From Aselliscus stoliczkanus (lineage: Eukaryota; Chordata; Mammalia; Chiroptera; Hipposideridae): a DNA stretch of 64,000 bases. Under the pieces are notes generated by a model. It did not search any database. It had not been told where the DNA came from and was given only the letters and a program-made list of their open reading frames with translations. The stretch spans positions 84,837,501 through 84,901,500 of the forward strand of contig CM066731.1 of NCBI GenBank assembly GCA_033961575.1. The letters are read 5' to 3'. Each line of letters opens with the position of its first letter. The first letter of the stretch is position 1. Shown here piece by piece: positions 34,516 to 46,609 of this stretch. A program made the translations under genes and the position numbers.

Positions 34516-35779
34516 TCTGTGACATGTTAAATAAGTACTGATTGCTTCCTCAGTTTTAACCTAGGATCTAACAACAATAGGATCAGGTTTTCATTTTATC
34601 TAAGTTTCTGATAAAGGTAATCAGAAATCAGAGGACTCGTTGCCCTTTTACATTTACTATCATGAATAGAAAAACAATATTTCAAAGAATTTTAAAATAA
34701 TAGTAGTCACCCATCTTACTGAAAATCTAAGACCAAAATATTCTCATTTTTTTTTCTGTCTTTTACAGAGGATATAGAGCACAGAAAATGACAGATAGAT
34801 CACTGATGGAATTACTTAATATTTCCTGAATGAGGATGTAATTTTTATATCGGACATCAATAGTCTATGTGGCTCTGGGGGCTTGGCTGAATGTTCAGCT
34901 TCTATTTCTAGATCTCTGACAGGTTTGTTGAGTGACCTTTGGATAGTTAATAAGTTACCAGTGTTGACAAGAGTACGGTAAAGATTGATGATATGGATTC
35001 TGTGAATTGCTCGGAACTCTTTGGAGGAAATTGTGTGTTATCTCCTTTCTCGTATTTAATGGCTTTATATCATTAAATAACCTAGAAGAGACACGTACAG
35101 TTCTGTCAATGACAGAGTAGCTTCTATCAAACCAATATCATTGCTGTCAACAACTATAAAAACTATATAAATATATTTTACAAAATAACTCTTTGAAGGC
35201 ATAAGGGTAGAAACCAACACATCCAGAATTTGAAGGACTAATATACCAGATAGAAATGTATTGAGGTGAGCCCAATATCCTCTACCACCTTTGCATTTGA
35301 GATATTTGCCGATTTTTAACCTGTGAATGATGATACAGCTAGAAGCCAACTGGCAAATTAAAAGCGAAAAATGTAAGTATTGCTTTCAGTAGTCTCAGGT
35401 CATTAGAGTGAAAAAATAATTAGAGTTTAGCACTAAGGAAGAATGAGGTGACCTGATGAATATTTCAGACTTTGTATTTTGACTACTAAAAGTCCACATC
35501 ACAGGAAAAAGGGGAAACTAAAATAGAAAAAGCCTCAAAAAAAGGCATAAAGCTTTCCTAAAGCTATCTAAATTCCTTTGGATATTGGATTGTTTTTTCT
35601 GCTGTAACTGCCTGACAAACAAGAATAAATCCTCCTGAAGGAAGATAACATCAACAAAGTCACTGCAAGTTTATACACACAAATTTTGAATTCTCTGAAA
35701 ATTGCCAGGCATGCCAGTAGACAAGACCAGTTGACTGAAATAAAATCCACAGATGATCCAAATATTGGAATTATAACAA
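34516..35779. other. No recognised feature
   Basis: AT-rich sequence between L2 and the twin-primed L1. Short ORFs only. Confidence 0.4.
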
Positions 35780-36108
35780 AAAAACTTCAAAAAGTTTTGA
35801 GATTTTAATGTATTCTAGATATGTCTTTTATTAGAGACAAGATTTACAAGTATTTTCCAGTAAATAGTGGCTTGTCTTTTCATTTTCTTAACTGTATATT
35901 TCAAAGAATGAAATATTTTGTTTAAAGACATTGAATTAATTCCTTCATGGTTTGTTTTTTGGTGTATTGTTTAAAAATCTGTATCTAACCTTAGATCACA
36001 AAGATTTTTCTCCTATGTTCATTTCCACAAGCTTTATAGTTTTAAGGTGGATATTTAAGTATATGATACATTTTGAGTTACCTTGGTAAGAGTTATGGAT
36101 CCAAACTC

Positions 36109-36187
<79 letters not shown>

Positions 36188-36955
36188 TTTCTTTCTTCCT
36201 TTCTTTCTTTCTTCTTTCTTTCTTTCTTTCTTTCTTTTTTTCTTCTTTCCTTCTTGCTGTCTTTCTTCTTTCTTTTCTTTTCTTTTTTTTAAAATATATG
36301 TTCCAGCACCACTTGTTAAAAAGACTGTCATTTCCCTATTTAATTGCCTTTGCACCTTTGTGGAAAATAAGCTGATCATATATTTTTGGGTATATTCTGA
36401 ACTCTCTATTTTGTTTCACTGATCTATTTGCCAATCTTTATATAAAAAACACATATAATTCACTATCGTATCTTTATAACCTCATATATTGTTAGTCTTT
36501 CTGCTTTGCTCTTATTTTTCAGTTATTTTGGCTATTGTAGGCCATTAACATTTTCACATGAAGTTTAGAATCAGCTAGTTAATTTACACCAAAACCAAAA
36601 ATAAATAAAATAAAACTTGCTAGTCTTTTGATTGAGCTTGCACAAATCTATGTGTCTATTTCAAGGAGAATTGACATCTTGATAATATTGATTATTTTTC
36701 CAAGTCATGAACATAGTATTATATCTCTCTATTAATTTAAGGTTTTCTCTTTTTCTATTATTACTATTTTATAAACATCAGAACATAGACATTGCACAAC
36801 TTTTGTCAGTTTTTATACTTAAGTATTTTATATTTTATGCTGCTATAACATTTTTTGAAAATTTAATATGATTTTTTATTGATTGTTTATGGAAATAAAA
36901 TTGAATGTTGTATACTGATCTTATACTATGCAACTTTTCTACACTCACTTATTAA
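35780..36955 (-). mobile_element. L1 ORF2 segment, inverted 5' part of a twin-primed L1
   Basis: Antisense L1 ORF2 landmarks: 'attagagacaagatttacaagtattttccagtaaatagtggcttgtcttttc' (35831), 'ccagcaccacttgttaaaaagactgtcatttccctat' (36303), 'ctgatctatttgccaatctttat' and 'gacatcttgataatattgattatttttcc' (36673). These are the RT and post-RT regions. The segment stops at about 36955, where the following ORF2 portion continues in the opposite orientation. Confidence 0.75.
36110..36290. repeat. (TTTC)n microsatellite inside L1 ORF2
   Basis: A long TTTC run with CCTTTC and TTTTTC variants. It replaces the short T/C-rich piece that normally lies between the 'ggatccaaactcat' and 'ccagcaccac' blocks of antisense L1, so it grew inside the retrotransposon. 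The Ser-Phe-Phe-Leu frames are artefacts. Confidence 0.95.
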
Positions 36956-37790
36956 ATAGTTTTCAAATAAAAGATCAGGAAAATATTGGAACAGTCACTT
37001 CATCAAAGAAGATGTATGAATGGCAAATAAACACATGGAAGATGTTTAACATTATTTGTATTCAAGTAATTATAAATCAAAACCATACATCTTTTAGATC
37101 TTTTAATTTACAATTAAAAAGACTGACCATACCAAGAGTCAGCAAAGATGTGGAGCCACTGGAACTCTTGTATACTACTGATGAAAATGTAAAATAGTAC
37201 AATCACTTTTTAAAATAATTTGGATGTTTATTTAAATGTTATGCATACATCTACCATATGATCAAGCCATTTTACTCCAAGATATTTACCCAAAAAGAAA
37301 GAAAGCAAATGCCCATGAAAACAAAATTGTATGCAAATGTTTATACCAGTTTTATTTGCAATAGCCCAAGGCTGAAAACAACCAAATAATTATCAGAAGA
37401 TGAATGGATAAACAATTTGGCCATACAATAGGATACTAGTTATTAGTTTAAAAAAATATATAAATATTGAAACATTGAACAACATGGGTGAACCTCAAAA
37501 TAACTTGCTGTTTAAAAAGATAGGCAAAAAAATAATACATAATTCATGATTCAATTTTCATAAAATTTAGATTATGGAAACCAATCTATAGTTACAGAAA
37601 GTAGATGAATGGTTTTCCCAGGACATCAGTGTCTTAGAAACTTTTGGAATTTTTAATGTGCTGATTATCTAAATTATGATGTTGGTTTCACATGTGTGTG
37701 AGATGTGTATATGTCAAATTGTATACTTTTGTATAGTTTGATTAAATTGTATGAAAATATATAGTTTTAATGTTTAGAATTTATATGTCA
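36956..37790 (+). mobile_element. L1 ORF2 C-terminus and 3'UTR, sense part of a twin-primed L1
   Basis: Sense L1 pattern: 'cacttcatcaaagaagatgtatgaatggcaaataaacacatgg', 'aaaaagactgaccataccaagagtcagcaaagatgtgg', 'ctaccatatgatcaagccattttactcc', 'gaatggataaacaatttggcc', then a 3'UTR with 'ctatagttacagaaagtagatgaatgg' and a weak A-rich end. It begins close to where the inverted part ends in L1 coordinates, as twin priming predicts. Confidence 0.75.
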
Positions 37791-37794
37791 CTTC

Positions 37795-38049
37795 ATATAA
37801 TGCTTCAATAATGATGTTTAGAATATTAAACAAAGTAGTACACAAAAGATATAATATTGATTAAAGTATATAAGTAAATATTTAGCATGTAATAAAATTA
37901 AGTTAGAGAAATGTTATCTATAAAATAATCATATAGGATTCTAGAATTTAAAATACATAAATAACAGAAATTAAAAACTCCATATCTAGGTTTACAACCA
38001 ATAGGAAACAATCAAAAGGAGAATTAATGAAGTAAAAGAAAGTAGTAGA
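37795..38049. other. AT-rich spacer
   Basis: AT-rich spacer between two L1 remnants; could belong to either. Confidence 0.3.
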
Positions 38050-39410
38050 AACTATTCAGGCTAGAGTTCAATGGGAATAAAATTTTTGAAAGAAGAATGA
38101 GAAGGAGGAGGGGGAGAAGAAAGAAGAAGAAAAAGAGGAAGAAGAAAAAGAAGGCCTGAAAGATGTGCATGAAACGATAAAATATTCTACATATGTATAA
38201 TTGGAATCCCTGAAAGACAGGCTCAAGAGAAGAGGATAGAAGTATTTAACTAAATAATGCTGAGAATTTTTCAAAATAAACAATACAAAAAAAGACATAT
38301 ATTTAAAGTATTCTACAACACCAAAGTAAAATACCATACCTAAGCACATTGTAGTGAAATTGTTAAATCCAAGGGAAATAAAGAATCCAAGAAGTCTGGA
38401 AGTATAAGAATAAACAATAATATATCAGGCTATTTACCAAGTAATTTAAATCATTACAAATAGAGTTTAATTCAGTTAGTAAAAAATGATACTTTATGAT
38501 GATAAAAAGTCAATCCACCAGGAATATATAACTATTCTAAATTTATATGCATCTAATGGATGGCCTCAAAATATGTAACACAATATGGATTGCTATAAAA
38601 AAGAGAAAAGGTAATATGACAATGTAAAGATTTGTTAATAATAGAAAGTAAATACATACATTTTTACATGAGCTAAAATAAATGATTAAAAACTATCATC
38701 TCCAGCTGCAAAAAAAAAGTTAAAATTTGACATTTCTCATGTTGACAAGCTATTAATAGAAAATAATTTCCTTATTCTGATAAAGGTTATATACAAAAAC
38801 ATCTACAGCAAACATTATCTTTAATGATAACATTAAGAGTTTTTCCTCTGTAATCAAAAACTACATGAAAAGACCCATTATCATCACTCTTACTCAATAT
38901 TACTAGAATTAACAACAAAGTTTGGCAAGGTAGTTAGCTACAAAGTAAGTGTAATTAGAAATATTCATGTATATACCAACATAAAACAAAAACAAACTAA
39001 ATTAATTAAAATATAATATTCAGTATTGTGTTGGAAATACAAAATAGCCAAGAATAAATATCTACATTGAAAAATCAAAACTAAAAGTAATTTAAAAATT
39101 AAGAAGATGAATTAATGTAAGGATATATATGAATTAATGTAAGACATGGAATTATAAACATCTTAATTTCACTGAGCTAATTCTTAGATTCAATGAAGTC
39201 CTCTTCAACATCTCAGTAAGGTTATTTTTTTGTAGGGGGTTGGAGAGGATAATAACAGATTTTGGTGAAGACATGGAGTAATTGTGACTTTCCTGCATTG
39301 ACTGTGGGAGTTCAAACATTCTGGAAAATTGTGTGTTAGTATCTAAACAGCAGCATATAAACAAACCCTATTACCCAGTATTTCCTCCCATGTAATAAAA
39401 ATATGTTGAG
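38050..39410 (+). mobile_element. Old sense-strand L1M, ORF1 and ORF2 remnants
   Basis: In order: an ORF1 block ('atatgtataattggaatccctgaaagacaggc', 'atgctgagaatttttcaaaa', 'cctaagcacattgtagtgaaattgtt', 38190-38365), an ORF2 endonuclease block ('gtcaatccaccaggaatatataactattctaaatttatatgcatc', 38507), an RT block ('cagcaaacattatctttaatgataac', 'cattatcatcactcttactcaatatt', 38806-38905) and a C-terminal block ('catggagtaattgtgactttcctg', 39272). Large deletions and many stops. The element continues beyond the SINEs to about 40430. The purine-rich (GAA/GGA)n at 38088-38150 lies near its start. Confidence 0.7.
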
Positions 39411-39535
39411 GGCCGGCTGAGTGGCTCAGTTGGTTAAGAGCTCGCTCAGGAATGTGAGCTCTGAGCAACAGCAGTTTGATGCCTGGCCCAAGCTGAGCTG
39501 CCACTGAGCTGCCAATAGGTGGCAGGATGGCTTAG

Positions 39536-39586
<51 letters not shown>
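39411..39586 (+). mobile_element. Truncated multi-tRNA SINE ending in (TA)n
   Basis: First unit of the multi-tRNA SINE: GGCCGGCTGAGTGGCTCAGT, CTGAGCAACAGCAGTTTGAT and the linker GCTGAGCTGCCACTGAGCTG, then GGCAGGATGGCTTAGCTAA of the second unit. It stops there and is replaced by about 24 TA units (39539-39586). It interrupts the L1. Confidence 0.8.
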
Positions 39587-39590
<4 letters not shown>

Positions 39591-39624
39591 AGCAATATTA
39601 TACAGCAATAAGAAACTACAAACT

Positions 39625-40059
39625 GGGTGGGCTGAGTGACACATTGGTTAAGAGCTGGCTTGGGATGCCAGCAGCCCCGGTTTGGATCCCACATATGAGG
39701 GCCAGCGACACTGCCCTCTACAGCTAGCACAGCTGCACCTGGAGCTGGGCTGCATGAGCCCCGGCAACAGTGTAAGCTGCAGCCCCTGTTGCAGTGGGCT
39801 GCCATAGGCTACAGTGAGTGGCCTGCAGCTGGCAGCCAGCGTGAGCTGCCAATAGCCACGGTGAGCGACATCCAGAGGCCGGCGACTGATCTGACTCATC
39901 CAGGAAGAGCACAATGATGATACCAACATGGGCCAGTGAAGCAACGTCCTCTGCAACTAGACTGAAGAACAAAAAGACAGCAACTTGTGTGTTCCCCCTC
40001 CCAGATTCCCCAACGCTGTTCCCCTCCCCCAATTACCCAATAAAATCTTTTTTTTAAAA
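39625..40059 (+). mobile_element. Composite long SINE (about 430 bp)
   Basis: The first about 95 bp are the short monomer SINE (head GGGCTGAGTGAC, GGTTTGGATCCCACATATGA, GACACTGCCCTC). Then comes a body of about 300 bp (TACAGCTAGCACAGCTGCAC and GC-rich GAGTGG/GAGCTGCC units) and the tail CTCCCCCAATTACCCAATAA. A 15-bp direct repeat with two mismatches flanks it (39610-39624 and 40060-40074). A second copy lies at 59617. It interrupts the 3' end of the L1. Confidence 0.85.
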
Positions 40060-40074
40060 AAGAAAGTACAACCT

Positions 40075-40430
40075 ATTGCTAATATAACAACATAAATTGA
40101 TCCTCCAATTATCATGTTGAACTAATGAAGTCTTACATAAAGTTATATACTCTATGATTTTATTTATACAAAATTAACAAACAGGCAAAACTAACCCATA
40201 ACAATAAAAGTCAAAAGTCAAAAGAGTAGTAATCAGTGTGGGAGGGGAATGCTAACAATTAGCAGAGAGAATGAAGGACAATTTTGGAAATGCTAATCTA
40301 TTTTTGATCTCAATGATGGAAGTTACAGGAATGTGTTTACTTGCAAAATTTCACTGAGCTGCATGCTTACAAGTTGCACTCTTTTTAAATGTATATTATA
40401 CTTTAAATAAAACATTTACTTAAAAATATA
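40075..40430 (+). mobile_element. L1M 3'UTR, continuation beyond SINEs
   Basis: L1 3' pattern: 'tcttacataaagttatatactctatgattttatttatac', 'gggaggggaatgctaac', 'ttcactgagctgcatgcttacaagttgcactctttttaaatgtatattatactttaaataaaa' and a short A-rich end. It completes the element that starts at 38050. Confidence 0.7.
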
Positions 40431-40555
40431 AATAAGAACATTCAATTACATAATTTCTATTAATCTAAAATTGTAGTACAATATGAAATTGTAATCTAAA
40501 ATACTTCATACCATATAATCTGGTTTCAATTATCCATAGGAGCATTGTGTGATTT

Positions 40556-40735
40556 TTCAATTATCTTGAAAATAATCTTGAATTATTTGAAAATTAAATC
40601 TTGAATTATTTGAAAAATCTTGAATTATTTGAAAAATTATTTGAAAATAATTTTTTGAAAATAATTATTTTCAAAATAATTATTTTTTGAAAATAATTAT
40701 TTGAAAATAATTTTTCAAATTATCTTGAAAAATAA
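40556..40735. repeat. AT-rich cryptic repeat of TTATTTGAAAAT units
   Basis: Many imperfect direct and inverted copies of TTATTTGAAAAT and CTTGAATTATTTGAAAA, with self-complementary AAAATAATTATTTT cores (about 40660-40690). It lies just downstream of the L1 A-rich end. Confidence 0.8.
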
Positions 40736-41854
40736 TTCCAAATTGATTTTTCTACATCATTAATACTATTCCTCTTTGCTCCTGCATTATTTTGATGTTC
40801 GCATTTGAATTTCACAATTAACAAATGCAGAAAATAATTTGGAAAGCATAGCATTTTCAGAAAGTACTCAGGTAATATATATTAAAACAAGCATAAATGA
40901 ATCGTATTATTAACCTCTTGGGATTTTCTGTGCTCTCCTCTTACATTTAGCAACAAAATCAAAAGTTGACGGTCTCATCGAGTATCATTTCTTTGAGAAA
41001 TAACTTTTTTGAAGGCTTAACTGGTGTATATACCTTCAATCTACTCCTCTAGGGCTACAAACTCAGATGCCTGCAGGGAGCAGCTGGAAACAGAAATGAA
41101 GTAAATAGGCTGCGTAAAATGGCAGAAAAACACTAAATGCAAAAATAAGTAGAAGCAGTGCAAGAATGATGAGTGACATATGACACCAGAAAACATTGTA
41201 AAATGGAGAACACATATTCTCTGTAAGGGCTGACCACTCAGCTCCATGCAGGCACAAAGCCACGATATGCCCAATTGTTTATGAAGAGAAATTTGAAAAA
41301 CAGAATTTGGTATATAAGCATCTTGATGCTTAAATACCAATACTTAATTCAAAGGTTTGTAAAATACCATGCAACAACATTAAGCCAAAAAAAAAAATCT
41401 ATGCATGAGATCCAGCCTGTTTCCATTCTCTGCTCTAATAAAGAAATATTTCCAAATCCTAGACCTACAAGAAACTGAGTTTCTGAACAATAGGTGACAA
41501 TCTTTGATGTTACAAATGCTGAATTGTGCTATGATAAAGTTTTTCGCAATTCTCTGGTTGCTAGAATCCAGATCTGAATTTATGGTCTACCTTTACACTT
41601 TTATTGGAACTTAACATATATATATATATATATGCCTTCCATTTGTTAAACTTACCTCCAGTTTCATATAATAATCTGCTTATTGTGCCTTTAGTTTAAT
41701 TTCTTCACCTACTTGGTTTATATTGTTTTCATTAAATGCCACTGTAAATTTTAAAGCTGCTTTAAATATTTTTGGAATAAAGATTATCTCTGTATACTTC
41801 AATAAAATGAATATAGACATGATGGTGTAAAACAGGTCCTTTACAAAGCAGGGT
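40736..41854. other. No recognised feature
   Basis: About 1.1 kb of AT-rich sequence. A 99-codon minus frame at 41041-41340 has no identifiable family; a short (TA)n lies at about 41614-41633. Confidence 0.4.
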
Positions 41855-42030
41855 CTTTAATTGGCCAATAAATATATGAGAAGGTGCTTAATTCACTGAT
41901 CATCAGGAAAAGTCAAATTATATCACAATGAGAGATCATAATATCATCAGAGTGGCAAGCCTAAAAAAAGGCACAATGATATAGACAAAGCATTTATAAA
42001 GATGCAAATGTCCTAGGATAATAATACTTA
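41855..42030 (+). mobile_element. L1 ORF2 fragment
   Basis: Contains 'ggccaataaatatatgagaaggtgcttaattcactgatcatcagg' and 'atcacaatgagagatcataatatcatcagagtggcaag', the well-known sense L1 ORF2 segment shortly before the C-terminus. Diverged and short. Confidence 0.65.
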
Positions 42031-42613
42031 AAAGAGTGTATCTTAAAGGTTGGTCCACCAAGAAAATCTGAAACACGGTTAGAAAAAGGGAAGCCACATG
42101 ATGCGTTCAGAACACTTCAGGAAAAAAAGTACCCTAGTCTATGGGGTCAGTGTAAAACCTTATTTTGGGACTGCCCATCTCAGGTACTGGTGACACAACA
42201 GCTAATAGAGAACAATATTAAAATATTCAAATCATAGGTCTCTGTCACACTGCATTAACACAAAATAGCCAAATATCCCGGTAAGTATCTATCATAATCC
42301 CACGCAGATATTTCACTGAACAGAGGATCTATTAAATTCAATTGCCATTACATAGAGATCTTTTATTAGCATCAGTTCTCTGACACTGAGATGCCCTGTC
42401 TCTGAGTCCTTGAGAAACTCTTGCTTCTGGCCTTCCAAAGGTTAGAGGTGGACTCGGATATTTGCCAAGTGATATTTGCATTATGAAATTATAAATCTTT
42501 TATGTTAAATGCTTACCACAAACATACCTACACACATTAAAATTTGTCAAGAACATATACTGTATGACAATCTATACACAATATTTTATTTAATCTTTGC
42601 AATGACAATGATA

Positions 42614-42652
42614 TACGTGTGTGTGTGCGTGTGTGTATGTGTGTGTGTACAT
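42614..42652. repeat. (TG)n microsatellite
   Basis: Interrupted GT repeat (GTGTGTGTGCGTGTGTGTAT and continuation). Confidence 0.9.
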
Positions 42653-42781
42653 ATATATCCACATTTCCCTTTTGCTGATGAAAGAACTGAAAGGATAAAT
42701 TGAATGTCTTTCAAAATTGAACAATTTGCATGTAGTAGAGAGTGAATTTCAGTCTAGATCTATCTTATTTTAAAACCTTTT

Positions 42782-42890
42782 GGGGTCGGCCGAGTGGTGC
42801 GGTGGTTAGGCGCTGGCTTGGGAAGACAGCGGCCCCGGTTCGGGTCCCACATATGAGTGCCAGTGACACTGCACTCAAAAAAAAAAAAAA
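42782..42890 (+). mobile_element. Short tRNA-derived SINE
   Basis: Full-length monomer: GGTCGGCCGAGTGGTGCGGT, CTGGCTTGGGAAGACAGCGG, GGTTCGGGTCCCACATATGA, GACACTGCACTC and an A14 tail. Flanked by AAAACCTTT (42772-42780 and 42896-42904) within a slightly longer imperfect duplication. Confidence 0.88.
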
Positions 42891-42904
42891 TTTAGAAAAC
42901 CTTT

Positions 42905-45386
42905 AAATTACTCCTCATGACTTAACAATTTAACTTCAATAATGGACAAAAGTAATGTACAGAATAAAAGAAATATTTAGGGCCGAGGAGACCTCAATTA
43001 TGTTGAATAGTCCTTTAATTAACTTGTACACATTGTGCAAAACAACTTTTATATAGCTACTCCAAATTCCAGGCCAGTGATTTTTGCTGTAGAAGGCTTC
43101 TAAATCACCCTGTAAAATTATATTAGAAGAATGCTTATAGACTATTCTGTAATTTGGGCAAAATCATACAGATAATTTTAAAGTCAGCTAGGAATCCTAA
43201 ATATTTATTTTTCATACTTTAGTCTCTATAAGTTATTCTGCATGTAGGCTATTATAGAAAATGCTGACAAAGAGTGAATTTGACATTTTCAAAGAGTATA
43301 ATGGTATTTTGGAGAACAGCTCTATATGACCTGTTTCCTGGGTTTCCAAAGACTTTGGATATTTTATGACAGAACTGTATGGCTTCTATTTATGGACATA
43401 TCCTTTGTAAAGAGACCCCATTCATTATAATCCAATTTCTGGCAAGGATACATTGTCTTATATCCTGGGATTTTGTTTGTTTGTTTGCTTGTTTGTTTTA
43501 CCTTGTCCCCATTAATAAGTGACAGAAAAATATCTGGAAAGGGGGTGATGTATTCTAGGCAAATATCACTAACAATTCTAGCATAATTGCCATAATGTAA
43601 AGGAAACCACAAAAATAGTGGCATGTAAAATTAAGTAACCTTGCATTTAATATATAGATACTAAATTATCTGTGACCAAAATCTTATTCGAGCATTTTAA
43701 CTTGAAATATAACTCTGATTTAAAGGATAAAGCAACAAGACAATGTTGTTGGTTTTCATCCTGTCATTTCTGAATAGAAACTAAAGAACTTTGACTTTGC
43801 AAACAATACATTAGAAGTTCCCTCATTGTGTCAGCTCTGAAAGAATCTGACTTACTTTCCTTTTTGACATGGTTTTCTTGTTGTGCATGCGACAGTTATA
43901 TTCCAGCCTTTTTTCTCTGCACATTTCTACTAGGCACCTGTTGCTTTCTTTCACGTAACAATTTTAAGGGATAAAACTTTAGTTTAATGCTTGCAATTGT
44001 TTTCCGATGTCCACGGTGCTTAGCAGAACCCAGACTTTTACAATAGATACAGAAGCCGGTTTGAAAAGATTTTAAGGAATTTCATTGGCATTAATACCAA
44101 TAAGCAGTATTACAAGTATAATATACAATTCTTTGATCATTAGAAAATGTTTAGGATATCTGTGAGCCCACAATAGTTTGTATATGCTTTCTAACCACAG
44201 AAATTCCAGAAAAACAGAAGAGTTGTATTGGATAAGTCAGTTAGAAATATATAAACTTAAACCCATGTCTTTTACCTCCCTTCATGGATTCAAATAAAAT
44301 TAATTGAGTAGGTTGGCCAAAATAAATTCCTATGACTGTTTTCTTTCTTAAAAATTATTTAGGAAATGGCTAGCATATTGGCAGAATAGTGGTCTTAATA
44401 CATAAAGTAATTTTTTTAATTAAATGATGCAAATTATTAACCTTTTCTCTGAATATAATTCACTCAAATACCACCTGCTTTGTGATGTTATTTAATTTAA
44501 TAAAAAATAAAATAAAATATAAATCTCCTTAATTGCAAACTACATCAATTAAAGAAAATAACACATTTTTAAATTATTGGCAGTATTGCTTATGATTCTG
44601 TTTATTCTCTTTTAATCAGATAATTCACGGCTGTTAAAAATAAAATAAAAAATTACAGGAAACATTAATGCTTTTCCTTAAAACATTCTCACACTGTCCA
44701 GAGTCCTCCCCAATTTATGCTACACTTAGAAGGAGTGCTAGGATGCTTAGATTGCCCTATGGACTCCTCTCTTCTCTGGAGACTATGCTCTTTACAGAGA
44801 ATAGTGATACTTCCTGATTAGAAATGGACAAGAGTCCTATACATCCTACAGATGTTAGAAGGGCACACTTGAGGCTAGCTCTGAACTAGAATACTTGCAA
44901 ACCCATGATCACTGATTGCATTTGTACTTGCCTGTCATCAAGCCGCATCAGATACCATGTCATAGACAGAAATCAGTTTTGTTTTCCCCATTGAAAATGA
45001 AAAAGACCTGTCACAGAATTACGTGGGCTATATAGCCAGCGCAGTCACTCCCTGTTATGGAGACTTATACTGGAAACTAAGTAATAACTTTTAGAAAAGT
45101 ATGTCTTAATAATAAAAGGATAAATAGTCCTGATACATAATATCAAAATCATGAGGATATTGACATTTTAGAGAACACCAAACCTTCAGGCAATCCATTC
45201 TCCAAAATAGGAAGGTTTTTCCAATAAGGCTAAATTGCTTAAAATCTTATTGTCTAAACAATTTCCTCAAAGTTTGGGTCAGATTGGAGTGCACTCATAA
45301 TTATTTATTAGACATGGTTCTAAGAATTCCTAAAATTTTTCCACAACCAATCACATTTTGGTGTAGAGTCCCCATGATAATCATAC
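42905..45386. other. Repeat-poor unassigned block
   Basis: About 2.5 kb without a repeat, exon or RNA gene that I can name. Confidence 0.4.
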
Positions 45387-45955
45387 GAGGTCTGACGATT
45401 AAGTTTACAAACTTGTTGCAATGATGTTGCTAAACATTTTTGCTATCAGAAGAATTATTCATTATGAATTCGTACCACCTGGACAAACAGTTGACCAAGT
45501 TTACTATTTGGAAGTTTTGGAAAGGCTGCATGAAAAAGTTAGATGAAAACGACTTGAACTTTTTGCCAACAATTCATGGCTCTTACATCATGACAATGCA
45601 CAGCACGGCCTGTGACTGAGTTCTTAGCCAGCAAACAAATAACTGTATTGGAACACCCTCCCTACTCATCCAATCTGGCCCTCAATGACTTCTTTCTTTA
45701 CCAGAAGATAAAGAAAATATTGAAAGGGAGACATTTTGATGACATTTAGGACATCAAGTAATATGATGACAGCTCTGATGGCCATTTCAGAAAAAGAATT
45801 CCAAAATTGCTTTGAAAGGTGGAATAGGCGCTGGCATTGGTGCATAGCTTCCCAAGGGGAGTACTTCAAAGGTGACCGCAGTGATATTCAGCAATGAGGT
45901 ATGAAGCAGCTTTTCCCTTGGATGAGTTCATGAACTTAATTGTCTTACCTCTTAT
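45387..45955 (+). mobile_element. Mariner deletion derivative, copy 2
   Basis: Same family and same internal deletion as the copy at 33853, on the opposite strand. It opens with GAGGTCTGACGATTAAGTTT and closes with ATGAACTTAATTGTCTTACC, its inverted counterpart. The interior translates to mariner transposase C-terminal blocks: IHYEFVPPGQTVDQVYYLEV-like sequence near 45455-45510, 'catgacaatgcacagcacgg' (the HDNA region) and a final KGD-type end after 'tgctttgaaaggtgg'. Stops and small frame shifts are present. The 5' terminus joins directly to mid-gene sequence (GCAATGATGTTGCTA), as in copy 1. Confidence 0.8.
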
Positions 45956-46335
45956 GAACAAGACAAGTCCTACAAAGTAAATTACAGTAAAAGGTATGTT
46001 TTCTCATTAGCTGGACAATGGTCCTAAATGCTGATGAAGAATTCTAGTACATGGGTCAGGACAACATGGAGGGCTCCTTTGTTCAAGCCCCAGTCAGCCA
46101 AATTAGCTCAGATCAAAGCACAAGGATTGCTCTATTCCGCTGCTTCCCTCCAACCTCTACCTCAGACTACTATTTGCAAATGTATTTGCAAATGAAACGA
46201 AACCAGAAATAGTCCAAGGAATGAAAGCTGTTTATTGAATGTCTCATATAAATCCAGCATAGGTTACAGTGGCTTCAGGCTTGGCTATTATGTGGGAGAA
46301 CGAGAGTCCAAGGAGAGAGACAACCTGACTATGTA
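45956..46335. other. Unassigned
   Basis: A possible polyadenylation-type TTTATT (antisense AATAAA) sits near 46232, but I cannot support an LTR or gene call. Confidence 0.3.
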
Positions 46336-46482
46336 GTTGCTCTGGAGGACAACTTTGCCAGGTAGAGTATTTTTAGTTGGTAGTTGCTTTTCTTTTTTTT
46401 TTCTTTTCAGCACTTTGAATATATCATTCCACTCTCTCTTGGCCTGTAAAATTCTTATTCCTCTTCTCTTTCTCCCTCTTTT
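46336..46482 (-). mobile_element. L1 ORF1 fragment
   Basis: The minus strand reads ILQAKREWNDIFKVLKRKK followed by a piece like LPTKNTLPGKVVLQ, the C-terminal domain region of old L1 ORF1. Short, separate from the larger L1 that begins immediately to the right and ends its own 3'UTR here. Confidence 0.6.
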
Positions 46483-46609
46483 AAAACTTATCAATTACAG
46501 CTGACATTCAATATAATTTTATATTAATTTCCAGTGTACCTCATAATGGTTAGACACTTGTATAATTTAAGAAGTGATTGTCCTGACTAGTACCCACCTG
46601 GCTCTATAC

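Noticed and set aside
36073..36379. Ser-Phe-rich or Lys-Glu-Arg-rich proteins on either strand
   Set aside because: All are translations of the (TTTC)n microsatellite in L1 sequence.
46190..46335. Solo LTR suggested by an antisense AATAAA near 46232
   Set aside because: No TG..CA boundaries or duplication could be found; the signal alone is too weak.
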